This document shows positions 1 to 12,496 of a stretch of DNA of 64,000 bases, one piece after another. Within the stretch, counting starts at the first letter, position 1. Every line of letters starts with the position of its first letter. The stretch spans positions 23,903,045 to 23,967,044 of the forward strand of contig NC_061784.1 in NCBI RefSeq assembly GCF_022458985.1. Reading direction: 5' to 3'. The DNA comes from Mugil cephalus (taxonomy: Eukaryota; Chordata; Actinopteri; Mugiliformes; Mugilidae). The notes beneath the pieces are model-generated. The model had not been told where the DNA came from, made no database searches, and worked only from the letters and a program-made list of their open reading frames with translations. A program made the translations under genes and the position numbers.

Positions 1-1972
1 AACGTTTCCCTTTGTTTTAGTGCAAAGAAGAACATTGTGGACGTGTTTGCACTTTTACAAAACATTTCATGAACAACTGGAGTGCGATTTGTGTTCAGTT
101 CTACGTCTCAGTGTTGTGATACGTCCACAACTCTCAGTAAAACTGTGCGAACCGTTGGAAAAGCAGTTACTTTTATGAAAAAACTTGCAGTTAATGTCAC
201 TTTTAGACCCTCGGGCTCCGTATGTTTGACGCCCGTGACATTGGGTTTCTTTGCATCAGTGTTTCCCAGCTGAGAGGTTTTTGGACGATGCAGTTCACTA
301 AATGATTTTTATCAGCGGTCTGTTTGTATTGTATTGAAATCCGGAGTAAAAGGCATCAGCGTTATATTCACCGGTTGGTTTCTGTGTGTGTGGCAGATGG
401 TTGGAGGGTGTTGAATGATGCAGAAAGCAAATGTGCTCAGGGAACAAAAACACACCACAACGTACACCGGGGAGCAGACAGGCAGAGCCGGGGGAATATA
501 GTGTGTTGGAAAGTTGAAAGATTCCCCCCATGGAAGGACACATTTAACTCGCACAGAGGCGCCTTTATATGAATCTGCAGGAACAGTTTGTGAAACTCTT
601 CGCTCTCATGTCCGCTGGGTTTGATTAGTGACTGTACCTCGAACAAGAGGCTGAGATGGTTTTATCTGCAGGAAACATCCGCAACGAGACCAAAAACAGG
701 ACAGAAAACGTAAACATGCCCTCAAATCTGTAAACTTTTGGTCCACTGTAAACTAGTGTAAACCAAGCTGTGATTGGTCCATTTGGTGTTTGTAGGAGCC
801 AAAGTCGTCTTTTTTTGCTTTTACAGTTTTGTAAAAATTGTGTCCTTTTTGCCCCATTAGATATTTTTCTTTCTTCCCACACCTTCATCTCTATCTCTAA
901 ATTAATTTTGATTTGTCTTAAAATATATTATCTAGCAGTTGTGTTAATTTTTTCCTACATGGTCAATAGAGGGTGTGCATTGACGTCACTACTGCCTGAG
1001 GCCACGCCCCCTGAGGGGCAAAAACATCTATCAGTAAAAACACAGAGACCAGGAAAAATGTGGATTATCAGATAAAATTACTTAACAATGATCCATACGA
1101 ACTAGTGTGGATTTGGAAACGTGGATTAACCTTAGTTTCAGTTCATTTCAGTTATGATTAATGTAGCTAAATAAAAGATGCTAATGCTAAGAGCTTTACT
1201 GAGTAGTAACATTAGCCATACGATACTGTAGCGTTAAAAGGACGACGAGGAATGATCACAAAAATTCAGAACATACCTTCTATTGGGGCTGGTGTAAGAA
1301 TAAATAGTTTAATTTTAATTTTCCCTCTTTTCTGTGTTATTATTTGGTTAAATTTACCTTGAATTCAAAAGGCAGCAGGATTGTCCGGTCTAACTGTCTT
1401 CATAGTGTTTCCAGCTGCTTCTCAGTTTTTTCTAATTGGTTGTTTTGGATCAATAAAAAACCTGTAAGGTTAAATGAGGAGGTTTGGAGATACAGACATT
1501 TGTAAAACCCATCAAATTTTCTGGTAAGAAAAGACGCGAAAAGAAATCATGCCGATATACATATTCATGTTTTCACAGAGATCCTAAGCAGCCATGTATT
1601 CATGCACTGATAACGAGTTTATTGCCTCTGTTTTCTTGAGATCACCTTAAAATACAGATCACCCATTTTATTAGGTTATTAAATCAGAGGAAATTTACCT
1701 CTTCCATAAAATCCAAACCTAAAACAATAATTTTTATAATATATATCGTTTTTGTTCTTATTTCTAACTTAGATTTGTATTTATTGCACCAAACATTAAC
1801 ACTAATCCTTTGTCCATGTGTATGATTCATTTGATAACCCCTTAAAAAAATACAAATATATTTACAAAATCTGCCCTAAAGAGGAAGTAGTGGGGCATCA
1901 TTAAACCGTACGGACGAACATCTGAATAAACTGTGCACAGTCTCTTTATATGTTTTGCTGCCAGATGCAGAT
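1..1972. other. intergenic, no gene seen
   Basis: AT-rich unique-looking sequence with many stops in all frames. A short stretch near 960-1030 (GACGTCAC, then a GC-rich CCACGCCCCCTGAGGGG block) resembles dispersed fish repeats, but I cannot define its ends. Confidence 0.5.
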
Positions 1973-2143
1973 TTACGTTTTTATTTTTGTTCTTTTTTTG
2001 ATTCTGTACAAAAATAACCGACGATGACAAAGAGACACAACGAGAGTTCTTTCTGTTATTACACAAAAAGCATCTTCTTCCACCTCTTGTTCCTGGAAGT
2101 TTGTGTTTTTTTGCTTTCGTCTCCTCCAGCGTCGGTTGTAAAT
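1973..2143 (-). other. possible exon (hypothetical, minus strand)
   Basis: On the minus strand a good 3' splice-site-like sequence (a T-rich run ending TTCTGGCAG) is followed by 56 open codons and a stop. The start is basic (IYNRRWRRRKQK) and then acidic (FQEQEVEEDAF), like a juxtamembrane cytoplasmic tail. I do not recognise the product. No matching upstream exon was identified, and an open frame of this length can occur by chance, so this is only a candidate. Confidence 0.15.
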
Positions 2144-2489
2144 CTGCCAGAAGCAACAGCATAAATTAACCGTGGACCCTGATCCAGACGGACGTGAGCC
2201 GGTGGATCCTGTCGTCCACACGTTAGCTGAAGACTAATCAGTAGATTCAGTCTGACTGCCGGGAAGACGGAGACACCGCTAATCTCCCGTCCTCAGGGGA
2301 CGAGAGAGACTGACAGAGCTGAACTTTTATTTGGACACATAGACAAACGGATGTTGCAAAATTATTTTAACAATTCGTCTCCTGCTCTTATCCACGCAAA
2401 TATAATTAGTTGTTTGTCTCCACATACACGTAAATGCACGAGAGTCACTACTGACTTTTTCCGTGTTTCGTTTTTTGCATTCAACCTTC

Positions 2490-3110
2490 AAAGAGTTGCT
2501 GCTAATGACGCTAACGCTGACGTAGCCTCAGGTCTCGTTTGTCTGGATCAAAAAAGTTGCACGCGAACACACCACAGAGACTCAAACCAATGACCTGCTG
2601 CTGCAAATCATCTGCAGTTTTCTTTTAATCAAAGGTACATTTTGACATGTTGGGCTAAAGCTAATGCTACTTAGATTAACATAAACACCAAGATGCTGTA
2701 GACCCTGCTCATGCATTCAACCCTTTGATAACTATTCATACCAGCAGGTGGCAGTAGTTTGTGTGTATGGTTCAAGAGCTACTTCTAGTTGGGAGGTTAG
2801 TAAGCTAGGAAAAGCTATTATTAGCCTAAAGGCTAGGAAGCTATAAGGAGCTATAAAGCTAATTAATGCTCATCTGTCTCCACTTTATTCATACTAGATC
2901 AGGGAACTTAAATGATGGAGGATAATATGACAACACATGACAAAAATGCTTCTTAAACCCTCCATCAGTGTTTGAGTAAATGCTGCATGATGCAACATGT
3001 CATTTTCTCCTTTCTTTCTGACTTTTGTGATAAAAAACTTGTCTTTCAAAAGAGACCAAGACCATGAATGAGCTCCAACATCTTCATCAGCAGCATTTAA
3101 TTTACTTTGG
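2490..3110 (+). repeat. dispersed repeat with short internal minisatellite (copy A)
   Basis: Three parts are visible. A left flank (about 2515-2580) contains AGTTGCACGCGAACACACCA and is shared in slightly different form with 29610-29660, 33430-33495 and 45905-45960. A short core at 2775-2870 consists of degenerate GCTAGGAAGCTA / GAGCTACT units. A right flank at 2970-3100 contains TGAGTAAATGCTGC and CCATGAATGAGCTCCAACAT and is shared with 31925-32100. This is the most compact copy and so the best guide to the element's structure. The family name is unknown to me. Confidence 0.55.
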
Positions 3111-3619
3111 CTACGTCCTAATACCAAGATATGTGTGTATATGTCTTTTTATTGAACCAACCGAATAATATCTCAGTATATTTCATGCTCAAATACATGT
3201 ATAAAGACAACAACAGGAAAACATATCAAAGCTTTTAAGCGGATTAGCGGTTAGCATCACAATTTCATCATCTGACACGTGTTCTTTTGCTTTTGCAAGT
3301 TCACTCACAACAGCATAAGATGTTATGTTGTTAAAAAAAAGAAAAGTTCTTGTTTGTGTGCTTTAGAATTCAGGTCAGCTACGAAGCGACTCCAGGTAAA
3401 CGAGGCACAAATTTAGTGAACAGATAATCTGCTTCAAATTTCACCAGAAAGATGTGATTTTCCCGCTGCAGTTTTCTGTTCACAGGGTTTTTTGTTGCCA
3501 TGGTTTCTTGACTTCTCTTCCTCTTTTTGGTGTTTAACGGCGTCTGGCAACCAGTGTTATGGGACGTTATCGCCACCTAGTGGCCCACGGTTCTTCATGC
3601 TGATGGAGAAAACCTATGG
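3111..3619. other. intergenic, no gene seen
   Basis: Unique-looking sequence. A 40-codon minus-strand ORF at 3379-3501 begins in a good ATG context (CCATGG) but matches nothing I know. Around 3560-3585 a CGCCACCTAGTGG motif is typical of fish repeat DNA. Confidence 0.4.
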
Positions 3620-4330
3620 TGTGTTGTATTTTGCATTTAGAAGTAGGATTATCCGAATTCTGAGTTGGAATTTTCAACTGGAACGCCCCTAAAGTCGGAT
3701 TTTCTTCTCAAAAAGCCGTAGAATCCTCACTACCCCCGAGTTGAGTTTCCAAGATGGCCGCCCCGTGTTTAGAAGCTGTTGTTGTTGCATTAAATCAGTC
3801 GTACAGACAGTATTTTCCCACATACATATGTTGAAATGCTGTTTTTCATGTGTCGTATGGGAACTAAAAGCTCATGTCGCGCTAACAACGGCTAAAAACA
3901 ATCGCCTGGTAAAACCAAAACAGAGACAAACACCATCGTAGCAAACTGGGATTAACAGTATATCTTGCCTACATTCAAATTTTACAATTAAAACGTAATA
4001 TAAATTTCTGCCTCTGCTCCATTTACAATTTCTGGAACTTAAACAGCCTAAATTCTGTTTAACATTATAGCAATAACATTATCTAATATCAACAATTCTT
4101 TTAAAAATTTTAATTTCACTTTGCACCCAAAAAATTTACTGAACAAGTTTCCACCAAGTTTTATTGGGACGAGGTAGGAGCTGTCATGGAGGCGGCCATC
4201 TTGTTTTCAGACTTCTGTGACTGGATCGCTGATAACTCAGATGTGACGTCGCCAAAGTCCGACCTCCGAGCTAAATGGAACCGTTATGGAACCACTGGAA
4301 GGCGGCGCCGCCATCTAGTGGTGACTTGTG
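3620..4330 (+). repeat. dispersed repeat (AAGATGGCCGC family), copy 1
   Basis: The stretch 3660-3820 (GAGTTGGAA..TTTCAACTGGAA, then GAGTTTCCAAGATGGCCGC, then GCATTAAATCAGTCGTAC) closely matches 14625-14785. The right part (4170-4330: GGCGGCCATCTTG, AAGTCCGACCTCCGAG, CGCCATCTAGTGG) carries a partly reverse-complementary version of the left (AAGTCGGA versus TCCGACCT). This suggests a non-autonomous inverted-repeat DNA element of about 0.7 kb. The ends are approximate. Confidence 0.5.
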
Positions 4331-5626
4331 TTTTTACCGCTTAACACTGGAATCAGCAGAGGAAACATTTTCATAATTTTCACCTTGTCGTGGAAATATT
4401 TGTGGATTTGAACGTCTGACCGACCGACTCCTTCCAGCTGTTTGCTTTCACCAAAGAGTCTCAATCCATCAGCCTCGTCTTTTGTCTAAATGAGGCCAGA
4501 ACATAATATACTGTTCACTCTACTCTCTGTGCGCTGCATTATTTTGCTGAGACGGCTTCAGACCTTTGCCTCCTTTTTATTTATTTCTTTTTTTTTTGTT
4601 CTGCGCTGGTTGTTTTCCCGGTGATGATCAGTGACTGGAGGTCGGATGTCGTCGCGCTCCTTAATCCACAGCTGTGTGGCCGCGGGCGGCGAAGGACGAG
4701 GACGAGGACGAGGACGCGGGAGTTCGTAAGACAAAAGCTGATGGCTGGAATAACTGCAGAACACATGTGGCCTCGGGGGAAAAGGAAGGGAAGAAGTCGG
4801 AGGAAAAAACAAGAGAGGAAGAGCTGTCCAGAGTCCATCTGGACCCTCGTCATTAATCCAGAAGATGTAAACTCATAACCTGAGGCCACGGACAGAGATG
4901 GAGCAGAGTGTGTGTGTTCAGTCTGGTTTTCATTACATTTTGGGGCCTTAAACCTTGTGGAATAATAAAAACTCTGTGGGGACATTTGATTTGGTTTGGA
5001 CCAAAAAGATAAATCATGCTACTTTTCTCAAAAACGGTATCACAGTGTGTTTTAGTTTTTCATGCATAATCAGGTGTTCACAACATTTTCTACTGGTTGA
5101 GAGAGAATTTACTGCACGACTGAGTAAATATTGTCAAAAAATTCCACACTAGTAGTAAAACAGGTTTTTATGGCCCCAGAAAATGATGCTTTTGACTTTT
5201 ATTGTGCAAATTTCACACACATCTTCAATATAAAAAGTAATATTTTTAAAAAATGAACACCAGCAACAACTTTAGCCCAACAACACTTAAATAAAACATA
5301 TATTAAAAATGTATATCACAACCAGAATGTATACTGGTCGTGGCCGTAGCAGTGGAGGACGGTGCATTTTCCATCTTTAATAACCTCCAACCTAATTCAA
5401 AACACAAATTAATCCGATTGTCATGACGCCGCAGCTACAGAAAAACATCAGCGTCATACGGACACACAATAAACCTGGACGTTGCATCGTAGATTCTCAG
5501 GTAGAAATGTTGTTTTATCCACCAGAAACAGCAGAAGCTTCAGTGTCGACCCAATAAAATGGCAAAAATATACATAAAAGATGTAAATATAAAATAAATT
5601 TTATCCACCAGAACTTAAGAAACTAT
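4331..5626. other. intergenic, short hexanucleotide repeat only
   Basis: No supportable gene. A short (GGACGA)n tract lies at about 4693-4718. The rest is AT-rich unique-looking DNA. Confidence 0.45.
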
Positions 5627-5788
5627 TTATATTTGTATTCTGAGTCCGTCACCGAAGGCGTTGGACGACCTTTCCTCACAATATCCAGCTTTTCCTTCAA
5701 AGTCCACCCTGAAAATGTCTTTTCTAAGAACATCTGCCACCACATCCATGGCCTCTCCTCCTTCCTCCATCAAGGCTTCAAAAAATAT
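5627..5788 (-). other. possible terminal exon (hypothetical, minus strand)
   Basis: On the minus strand an acceptor-like sequence (GTTTCCATAG) is followed by 53 open codons and TAA. The in-frame codon just before is the TAG of the putative acceptor. The peptide is acidic with a coding-like look (EALMEEGGEAMDVVADVLRK, then DIFRVDFEGKAG). I do not recognise it. No AATAAA follows closely on this strand and no joining exon could be shown. It could be the last exon of an unannotated gene or chance. Confidence 0.2.
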
Positions 5789-6072
5789 CTATGGAAACGT
5801 TAACAGGGACGGTTTGTTTGTGCAGCAGATAAACATGAACCGCTAGGACACAAAAACACTGAAGAATGAAAGAAGTGGTGAAAGAAACAGGTTTAAAAAC
5901 AAATACAAAACATCATCATGTGTCATCTAAGGGAGTTTCTGGAATATCTGCAGTAAAAAAAAAAAATAACACACAAATACAAAGATGGAGAAACATTCAG
6001 GATGAAGAGAAATAATTAAATTGGTGCAGTTTATCCTCTTGCTGGAGTTTTTTTTTTAAATTAATTAATTCA

Positions 6073-6273
6073 TTAATGTATTTTTTGTTTAATATTTGTT
6101 ATTTTTTGTAGCATTTTCTTTATCTGCTGTTTTTGTCGGTTGAACTCATTATTTATCTCGTTGTGCAGATGTTTTACTTTTTTATTTATGAGGCAGATTT
6201 CTTTGAATCTGGATAAAAGCAAAGTTAATGCAAAGTCACAGAAGCAGCCGAGAGACAGATAATAAGCCATGAA
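6073..6273 (-). other. possible exon (hypothetical, minus strand)
   Basis: A strong acceptor-like tract (TTCTTTTATTCTTTGCAG on the minus strand) precedes 66 open codons. They start with a hydrophobic stretch (FMAYYLSLGCFCDFALTLLL) and continue into a Lys/Gln/Asn-rich, coiled-coil-like tail. The second half is AT-rich and may be non-coding. There is no convincing donor site inside, so it does not obviously join the candidate at 5627-5788. Confidence 0.15.
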
Positions 6274-7453
6274 CTGCAAAGAATAAAAGAACAGGAATAA
6301 TTAAATAAGATTAATAGGAAAATATTCACATGTAAGTCAGTGGTTTTGATAAAGTTCATGTCAGGAGCCACAGTTATGTTTGGGTGTAAGGAAGTTTAAC
6401 ATGTAGAAAACCTGTTTCCTCACACGTATGTTATATTAAAGGTTTGGTGCTATAATAAATAATAATATAACAAAAACAACATCACATGACACATAAAAAT
6501 AACTGGTCCAGCTGATTGACATGTGACTCAAACTGTTCCCGGACGTTTATCTGGGTGTTTTCTTTTCAAATAGAAGAAAAACTATTTTCATCTCTGGGTT
6601 GTTATAAAAGAGAGACTCGCTGTATGTGTGGTGTTTGGTTGACCCCTCCATCCACCCCAGACCGAGTCTTATCGTGTCATGTGACACTACCAGACTTGGT
6701 GGCACGTTAACACAAATCAGATGTTGTTTTATGGGGAGTGTCTCTCTACTTTCTTTAAACCTAATTCAACCTGAAGCCAAACATTTGTTCAGTTTTGTCC
6801 TTAAAAACGTTTCCTCCCAAACAATATATATTTAGACTTGTTTCCTGTGAATTTACCAGCTCAGTGGTGGTTTGTGTTGTTTTTGTGTTTATACCACAGG
6901 AATCATAGACTAATAGAAACACAGACAGACCCACATTAAGCTTCATGTTGTGGTGCAGTTTATATTCTAGGACGTTTCAGGCGCCATAAAAGTTGTTTTT
7001 CATCAATATATCGTTTGAGGACTAAGAGAAACTCAGGACATGTAACATGTGACCTAGTTGGATTCTTCAGATGTGGTTTTTTGCGGCCTCCCTCCGGCCG
7101 TACTTAACGCGACTCTTAGCAGGGATTTAGATTTAGTCGTTGGTTCCTGTCGCCCGTAGATCTGTTCCCCTTTTTTTATTCTGGCCCAGTTATGGGAGGA
7201 GGAGGGTCCAGGAACCAGTCAGGCCGAACAGCGCTGCCCAGTGGAGCGTTGGAGCCAGACAGACAGATTGGACACAGCGGGACAGAAATGAGCAGGGATT
7301 TGTGGGTAATTTGCTGTAATGATGTGATTTGATGTAACGTCTGCGATCGTTTTTTTTTTTTTTCTTCTTCTATTATATTTAATCAAAGAGCAACGTCTTA
7401 GGAGAGAAAGAGGTGATGCATGATGATGGAAAAAAAGAGGAGTGCAAATGACA
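6274..7453. other. intergenic, no gene seen
   Basis: No supportable exon. The stretch 7080-7300 is more GC-rich and unique-looking. Confidence 0.45.
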
Positions 7454-8206
7454 GGATGGATGATGGATGGATGGATGGATGGATGGATGGATGGATGGAT
7501 GAGGGATGGATGGATGGATGAAATGCAGGTTGGATGGATGGATGGATGAAGGGATGGATGGATGGATAAAACATTGGATGGATGGATGGATGGATGGATG
7601 GATGGATGGATGGATGGATGGATGGATGGATGGATAAAACATTGGATGGATGGATGGATGGATGGATGGATGGATGGATGGATGGATGGATGGATGGATA
7701 AAACATTGGATGGATGGATGGATGGATGGATGGATGAAGGGATGGATGGATGGATGATAAAACATTGGATGGATGGATGGATGGATGGATGGATGGATGG
7801 ATGGATGGATGATAAAACATTGGATGGATGGATGGATGGATGGATGGATGGATGGATGGATGATAAAACATTGGTTGGTTGGATGGATGGATGGATGAAA
7901 TGCAGGTTAGATGGATGGATGGATGGATGGATGGACGGATGGATGGATGAAAGGATAGATGGATGGATGGATAAAACATTGGATGGATGGATGGATGGAT
8001 GGATGATAAAACATTGGATGGATGGATGGATGATAAAACATTGGATGGATGGATGGATGGATGGATGGATGATGATAAAACATTGGGTGGATGGATGGAT
8101 GGATGGATGGATGGATGGATGGATGGATGGATGGATGATGATAAAACATTGGGTGGATGGATGGATGGATGGATGGATGGATGGATGGATGATGGATAAA
8201 TGGATG
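7454..8206 (+). repeat. (GGAT)n array with interspersed AAAACATT spacers
   Basis: About 750 bp of (GGAT)n broken at irregular intervals by short spacers, mostly ATAAAACATT (about ten times) and twice GAAATGCAGGTT. The spacers define a higher-order unit of roughly 35-75 bp in which the number of GGAT copies varies. Long frames on both strands (DGWM and HPSI repeats) are consequences of the repeat, not genes. Confidence 0.97.
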
Positions 8207-8344
8207 TTGAGACATTCTTCATGTCATAAATGTGTATAAATGAAATAAAGTGAATGAATCTTGTAGTAAAAGTCTGTTGTGATGTAAATGTCTCTTGTGT
8301 TTATTCAGAAATGAGTGGGTGATTAATCCTCCAGGCTCCTGGAA

Positions 8345-8345
<1 letters not shown>

Positions 8346-8377
<32 letters not shown>

Positions 8378-8378
8378 G
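8346..8378 (+). repeat. (ATT)n microsatellite
   Basis: About eleven uninterrupted TTA/ATT units just after the GGAT array. Confidence 0.95.
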
Positions 8379-11300
8379 TTGGTGTAAAGAAGTGAACGGT
8401 GTTGGTTTAAAGTTGTTGCTCTGAAGTCAGTGAGCTGATGTTTGCTGGTGTTTGTATCTTCATGGTTCAGGTCCTGAGTTCCTGCCTGAGGCTGGAAACA
8501 TGTGTTTGTGATGAACAAAACGTTTCATTTCATATGCGAGTTCCTGTAGGTTGATAAAACGAAGCCTCTCACACACATGTAACTGTTGAGCTTTTAAATG
8601 AAGCTCCCTGATGTTCCTCAAACTACTTCTTTCAGTATCGTAGTTAGTGATGTTCTGACATGAAGCTAAATGAAAGTAGACGTCCTGCTGCCTTCGTTTC
8701 AACTTCTTCATTTGGACTTTGTTCATCTTGTTTCAACATCTCGTTGTTTTTCTGCCTCCGTGTTGGTGGAGGAAGATGAAGATGAGATTCAGAAGGAAGA
8801 AGAAGGAGGAAGAAGAGGGAGAAGGAGGAGAAACATTGGTAAAAAAGTGGGGGAAATGAAGGTGAAAGAGGAGAAGGAGCAGAATGAGGAAGACTGAGGA
8901 GGAGGAGACACCAACAAGACGAGATTAACGAGACTAACGAGGTTAAAGACACTAACGAGTTTACAGAGACTAATGAGATTAACCTGGTGGGAAATAGATT
9001 AGAACGATAAATTTGAAATTAAATCGTGACGTCGCTGAATCTTCTCTCTTCGGTGTGAAATAGTTCAGACGTGAAGACTTCATGAAGCTTCATTTCTGTT
9101 ACTCCTCCTCCTCCTTTTTCACCCTCACTGCCTCCCAGTGACCTGGAAATGTCAGAGATGTGGAGTGAAGAGTTTCCACCAGACGCTCACTCTAATTCTT
9201 CTTCACACTTCAAACACAAATAAATCGGGAGTGTTGTCTTACATCGGGTGTGTTGACTCGCTGGCGCCCCCACATGGTGACACACTGCGACTGATATTAA
9301 CGGACACGAAGGACTTCGCAGAGTCTTTTATGACGATGGAGACGAGGAGACATCTTGGTTCTTCTTCTACTCCAGATATTCAGCACTGGAGTCATCTTCA
9401 GCTCCTCCTCCTCCTCCTTCTTCCTCTTCTTCTTCTCATTCACGTTCTACTCCTCTTCATCTTCATCTCATTCATCTCCTCCTCATTATTTTGTTCCTGT
9501 TGTGTTTTGAGCTGAGACTCTAAATGAATTCTACTTGAAAGAATGAAGATCTTAACGGACACGTGAGCGAGTGGAGAATGTGGAACCTGACGAGCGGAGA
9601 CGTTAGTCGAATCAGATGTTTTCCTCGTAAAAACATTTAACGTTTCTTAAAATTGCTCATTTGTTTTCCGTCTGCTGGGTAATTGGGACACGAGTTAAAA
9701 CCCAGATTCTGGGAAATAAAGATGAAATCTGACACAACCCAAACACTTCGCCTCGGGCCTCTTTTCTCTTTCTGTCGACTAACTCCAAGTTAATCGTGTT
9801 TATTTAACACGGCGTCGCTTCCTGTTGCACGTCAAAGAGTTTTTGAGAAACACAACAAAACACTTGTGCACATTCTCGGCTGTGAAAGTGTGAGAACAGA
9901 AAATGCAGGCGATGAGATTATTGGATTTCGTAAACAGTGCACACACATCTCTACACAGAAACAGTACGTGTCAGGGAAACCGGCTCCGGGAGGAGGGGGA
10001 ATACACAATTTGTTGTGCTCAGAGCGGGAGATGCTGAAATCAGCAGAAACATTTTGCTTCTAAAAGACTTTTGCTCCCATTTATGGCTGCGTCCGCTTCA
10101 CATTCTGCCTGTAACAGCTGTAATTGGTTCGCTTCACCTGCTGAGACCCCCGCGCTCAGGTGACAGGTAAACCGGCCTGTCAAGATGACGAGGAGGAGGT
10201 GGGAGGCTTTGTTTGAACCCTCAGAGCTGCAGTAAAACTCTGGAGGACGACGTGTTTGTTGAATTACCTCCACAGCATTTTAGCCCGAGTTAAAGGTTCT
10301 GTAAAATCAGTCTGTTCCCAATTAAACCGCAACGTATTTTAACTGGTGCCGTCAAACGATTATTAATTTTTAATCAGATTAATCGCAAGGTTGCTGTGGA
10401 TTAATTTTCGATTAATCGCGATTAAATTTCTTTAATTTTTAATCAATTTTTTGATTTAAATTTTTAAAAGATGGGAATATATCTGCACTTAACGTGTTTA
10501 TTAACCACATTTACCATTAATCACAATTTAACATGACGTAGCATCAAGAAGCTTCTTGTTGAGTCTCAGCTTTTGTAGAAAACTTCAAAATATAAACCAG
10601 ATTTTAAATAGTGTTGCTATATTTTTGGTGCATGAACAAATAGTGAAAACAAGAGGAGAGAGAAGAAGAGAAGACAAACATGACAGACTCTTTCCTGTTG
10701 TTTGACAAATCCATCGCGTCAACCAATCAGGAAATGTTGTGTCAATGGTTTTTAAGGAGGAGAGAAAAGTCGTGGGAGTGAGACAGAAGACAGATTAGGG
10801 ACATTTAGACATTTTAACTGATTGGACACCTGATAGTTTTGGACATGGTCCTAAGTAGTTGGACAAAATAATTGCATTTCCAGCATTTTAATGTAAATAG
10901 TTGGAAATAACTTTGTTAAATTTGTGCATAAGATTTTGAAACGTCCAGTTTGGATTTGCATTAAATTATAAAAATGGTTGGTGCAACATGTTTGACTGGT
11001 AATGATTAGAAAACGGGTACAAAATGAAATATTAAGCATTTAACATACATTCTCAGGGTTAACGTGTCCCTGTTGCTACGGAGACAAACTAACTTGTGGA
11101 CATTGTCCAACCAGAGGAGAGCTGACGCTTCTTATTGAGAACAGTGTCTCCCAGTGAACAGTGGCTGCAGGAGTGGACACATATTAGCAGCAGCATTGGC
11201 AGCTTGTCTTTGTCTTGGTTTGTCTTGGTTTGTCTTGGTTTGTCTCCAGCTGTTAGCCGCGTTAGCCCAAGTGCTAGCAGAATCCCCGGCTAACGTATGC

Positions 11301-12413
11301 TTGGCTTGGTTCATGTGCTGTTTGAAGCTGGAAAGAAAACTGTGATGATACTTTATGTGTCTCCACTGGTCCCTCTTGGTTTCTTTGTCCTCAAATGTCC
11401 CATGGAGAGGACCAACGTGCTGTTTAGCGTCTTCCATCTTTATGGGTTGGTTCTGCTGCCTGTCACTACCGGATCAGCTGGTGCTAACGCTAACGCTACT
11501 TGGACAAACTGAGACACGTTCACAGTCGTTCTGCTGCAGATGCTTCGCTGGGTTCATGATGAACCTTTCACAGATGGTAGAAGTCTCTCTAAGAGGCTCC
11601 TAATCTAAACATCGAAGGGTTTAGTTTTTATTTTTACAGTGTGGGTTTGCTGCTCTTTTCATATACATCACAAACACAAGAACAGTTTGATCTCATGAAA
11701 TGTAGAGTTTCTGAACATGGTGAGAGTACGAGATGTTCTCAGAGCATGAACTGAGCCACGTTGTGTTAATCGTTAAACATCAGATGTTTGAAATGTCGAC
11801 GGCTAAAAGTTGCTGTTTAACTTGTGAGGCTATTTTTATTTTTATTTCATATCTATTAACAACACGGCTGCTGCGTCATCAGGAGCATAATTAAGCCTGT
11901 AAATCAGTGAGACGTATGTGGAGTAAGCAGCAGCCGTAAGCAGTCTGTGACGGTTCAAACACGGTTCCTCCCCGTCCCCGGGAAACGTTTCTTTATTATT
12001 CCAGATTCGTATTGGACTCACAGGAGCCATAGCAGCAGCAGCAGAATGTTTTATTAGCGCACTGACCAGTGACTTTCAGGCTATTAAAACCCTTTTAGGA
12101 TGTGATGAGCTTCATGATGCACTTCCTGTGACAGTGGGAGGACAAACTTTAAATTAAAGGAGTCGAGACGCCGCCACCGGGCGACTTGTTGTCTCAGTGG
12201 AGCAGGAGGAAGGTGATGGAGCTGGTGGTTATACCTGTACTTTTATGCAACACTAGAACAGAACAATAAGTTAAATTAGAGGTTTTTTTTGTAATCACAC
12301 TCTAGAATCAGCTCTGGGGACGCGACAGAGAAAGAAAATGTTCTAATTGTAGCAATTAGCTGCTACTTTGTGAAGCTTTGGGCCGTTTGAATAACTGGAC
12401 GCGACCATTTTAA
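8379..12413. other. intergenic, minor simple repeats
   Basis: No gene seen. Minor features are a short GAGACTAACGAG-type repeat at about 8918-8985, CTC/TTC-rich sequence at 9405-9440, and four TTGTCTTGGT-like units at 11204-11242. Confidence 0.45.
10320..10445 (+). repeat. GATTAATCGCGATTAA dispersed repeat fragment
   Basis: The sequence GGTGCCGTCAAACGATT leads into repeated GATTAATCGC motifs, including the perfect palindrome TTAATCGCGATTAA. It resembles the ends of hAT-like non-autonomous elements common in vertebrate genomes. That assignment is from memory and tentative. Confidence 0.4.
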
Positions 12414-12470
12414 AGGAGGTCAATGGATAAATGGATGATGGCGCCATCATCCATTTATCCTTGACCTCCT
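12414..12470. repeat. 57-bp near-perfect palindrome
   Basis: Two arms of about 28 bp meet at GGCGCC (12440-12445) with no loop. The left arm begins AGGAGGTCAATGGATAAATG and the right arm is its reverse complement except for one missing base. It could extrude as a cruciform or fold as an RNA hairpin. Confidence 0.9.
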
Positions 12471-12496
12471 CTAAACCACATTATATTAAGACCAGA

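Noticed and set aside
7398..8239. Long open frames on both strands (DGWM and HPSI repeat peptides)
   Set aside because: They are forced by the 12-bp periodicity of (GGAT)n. No start context, domain or flanking gene structure.
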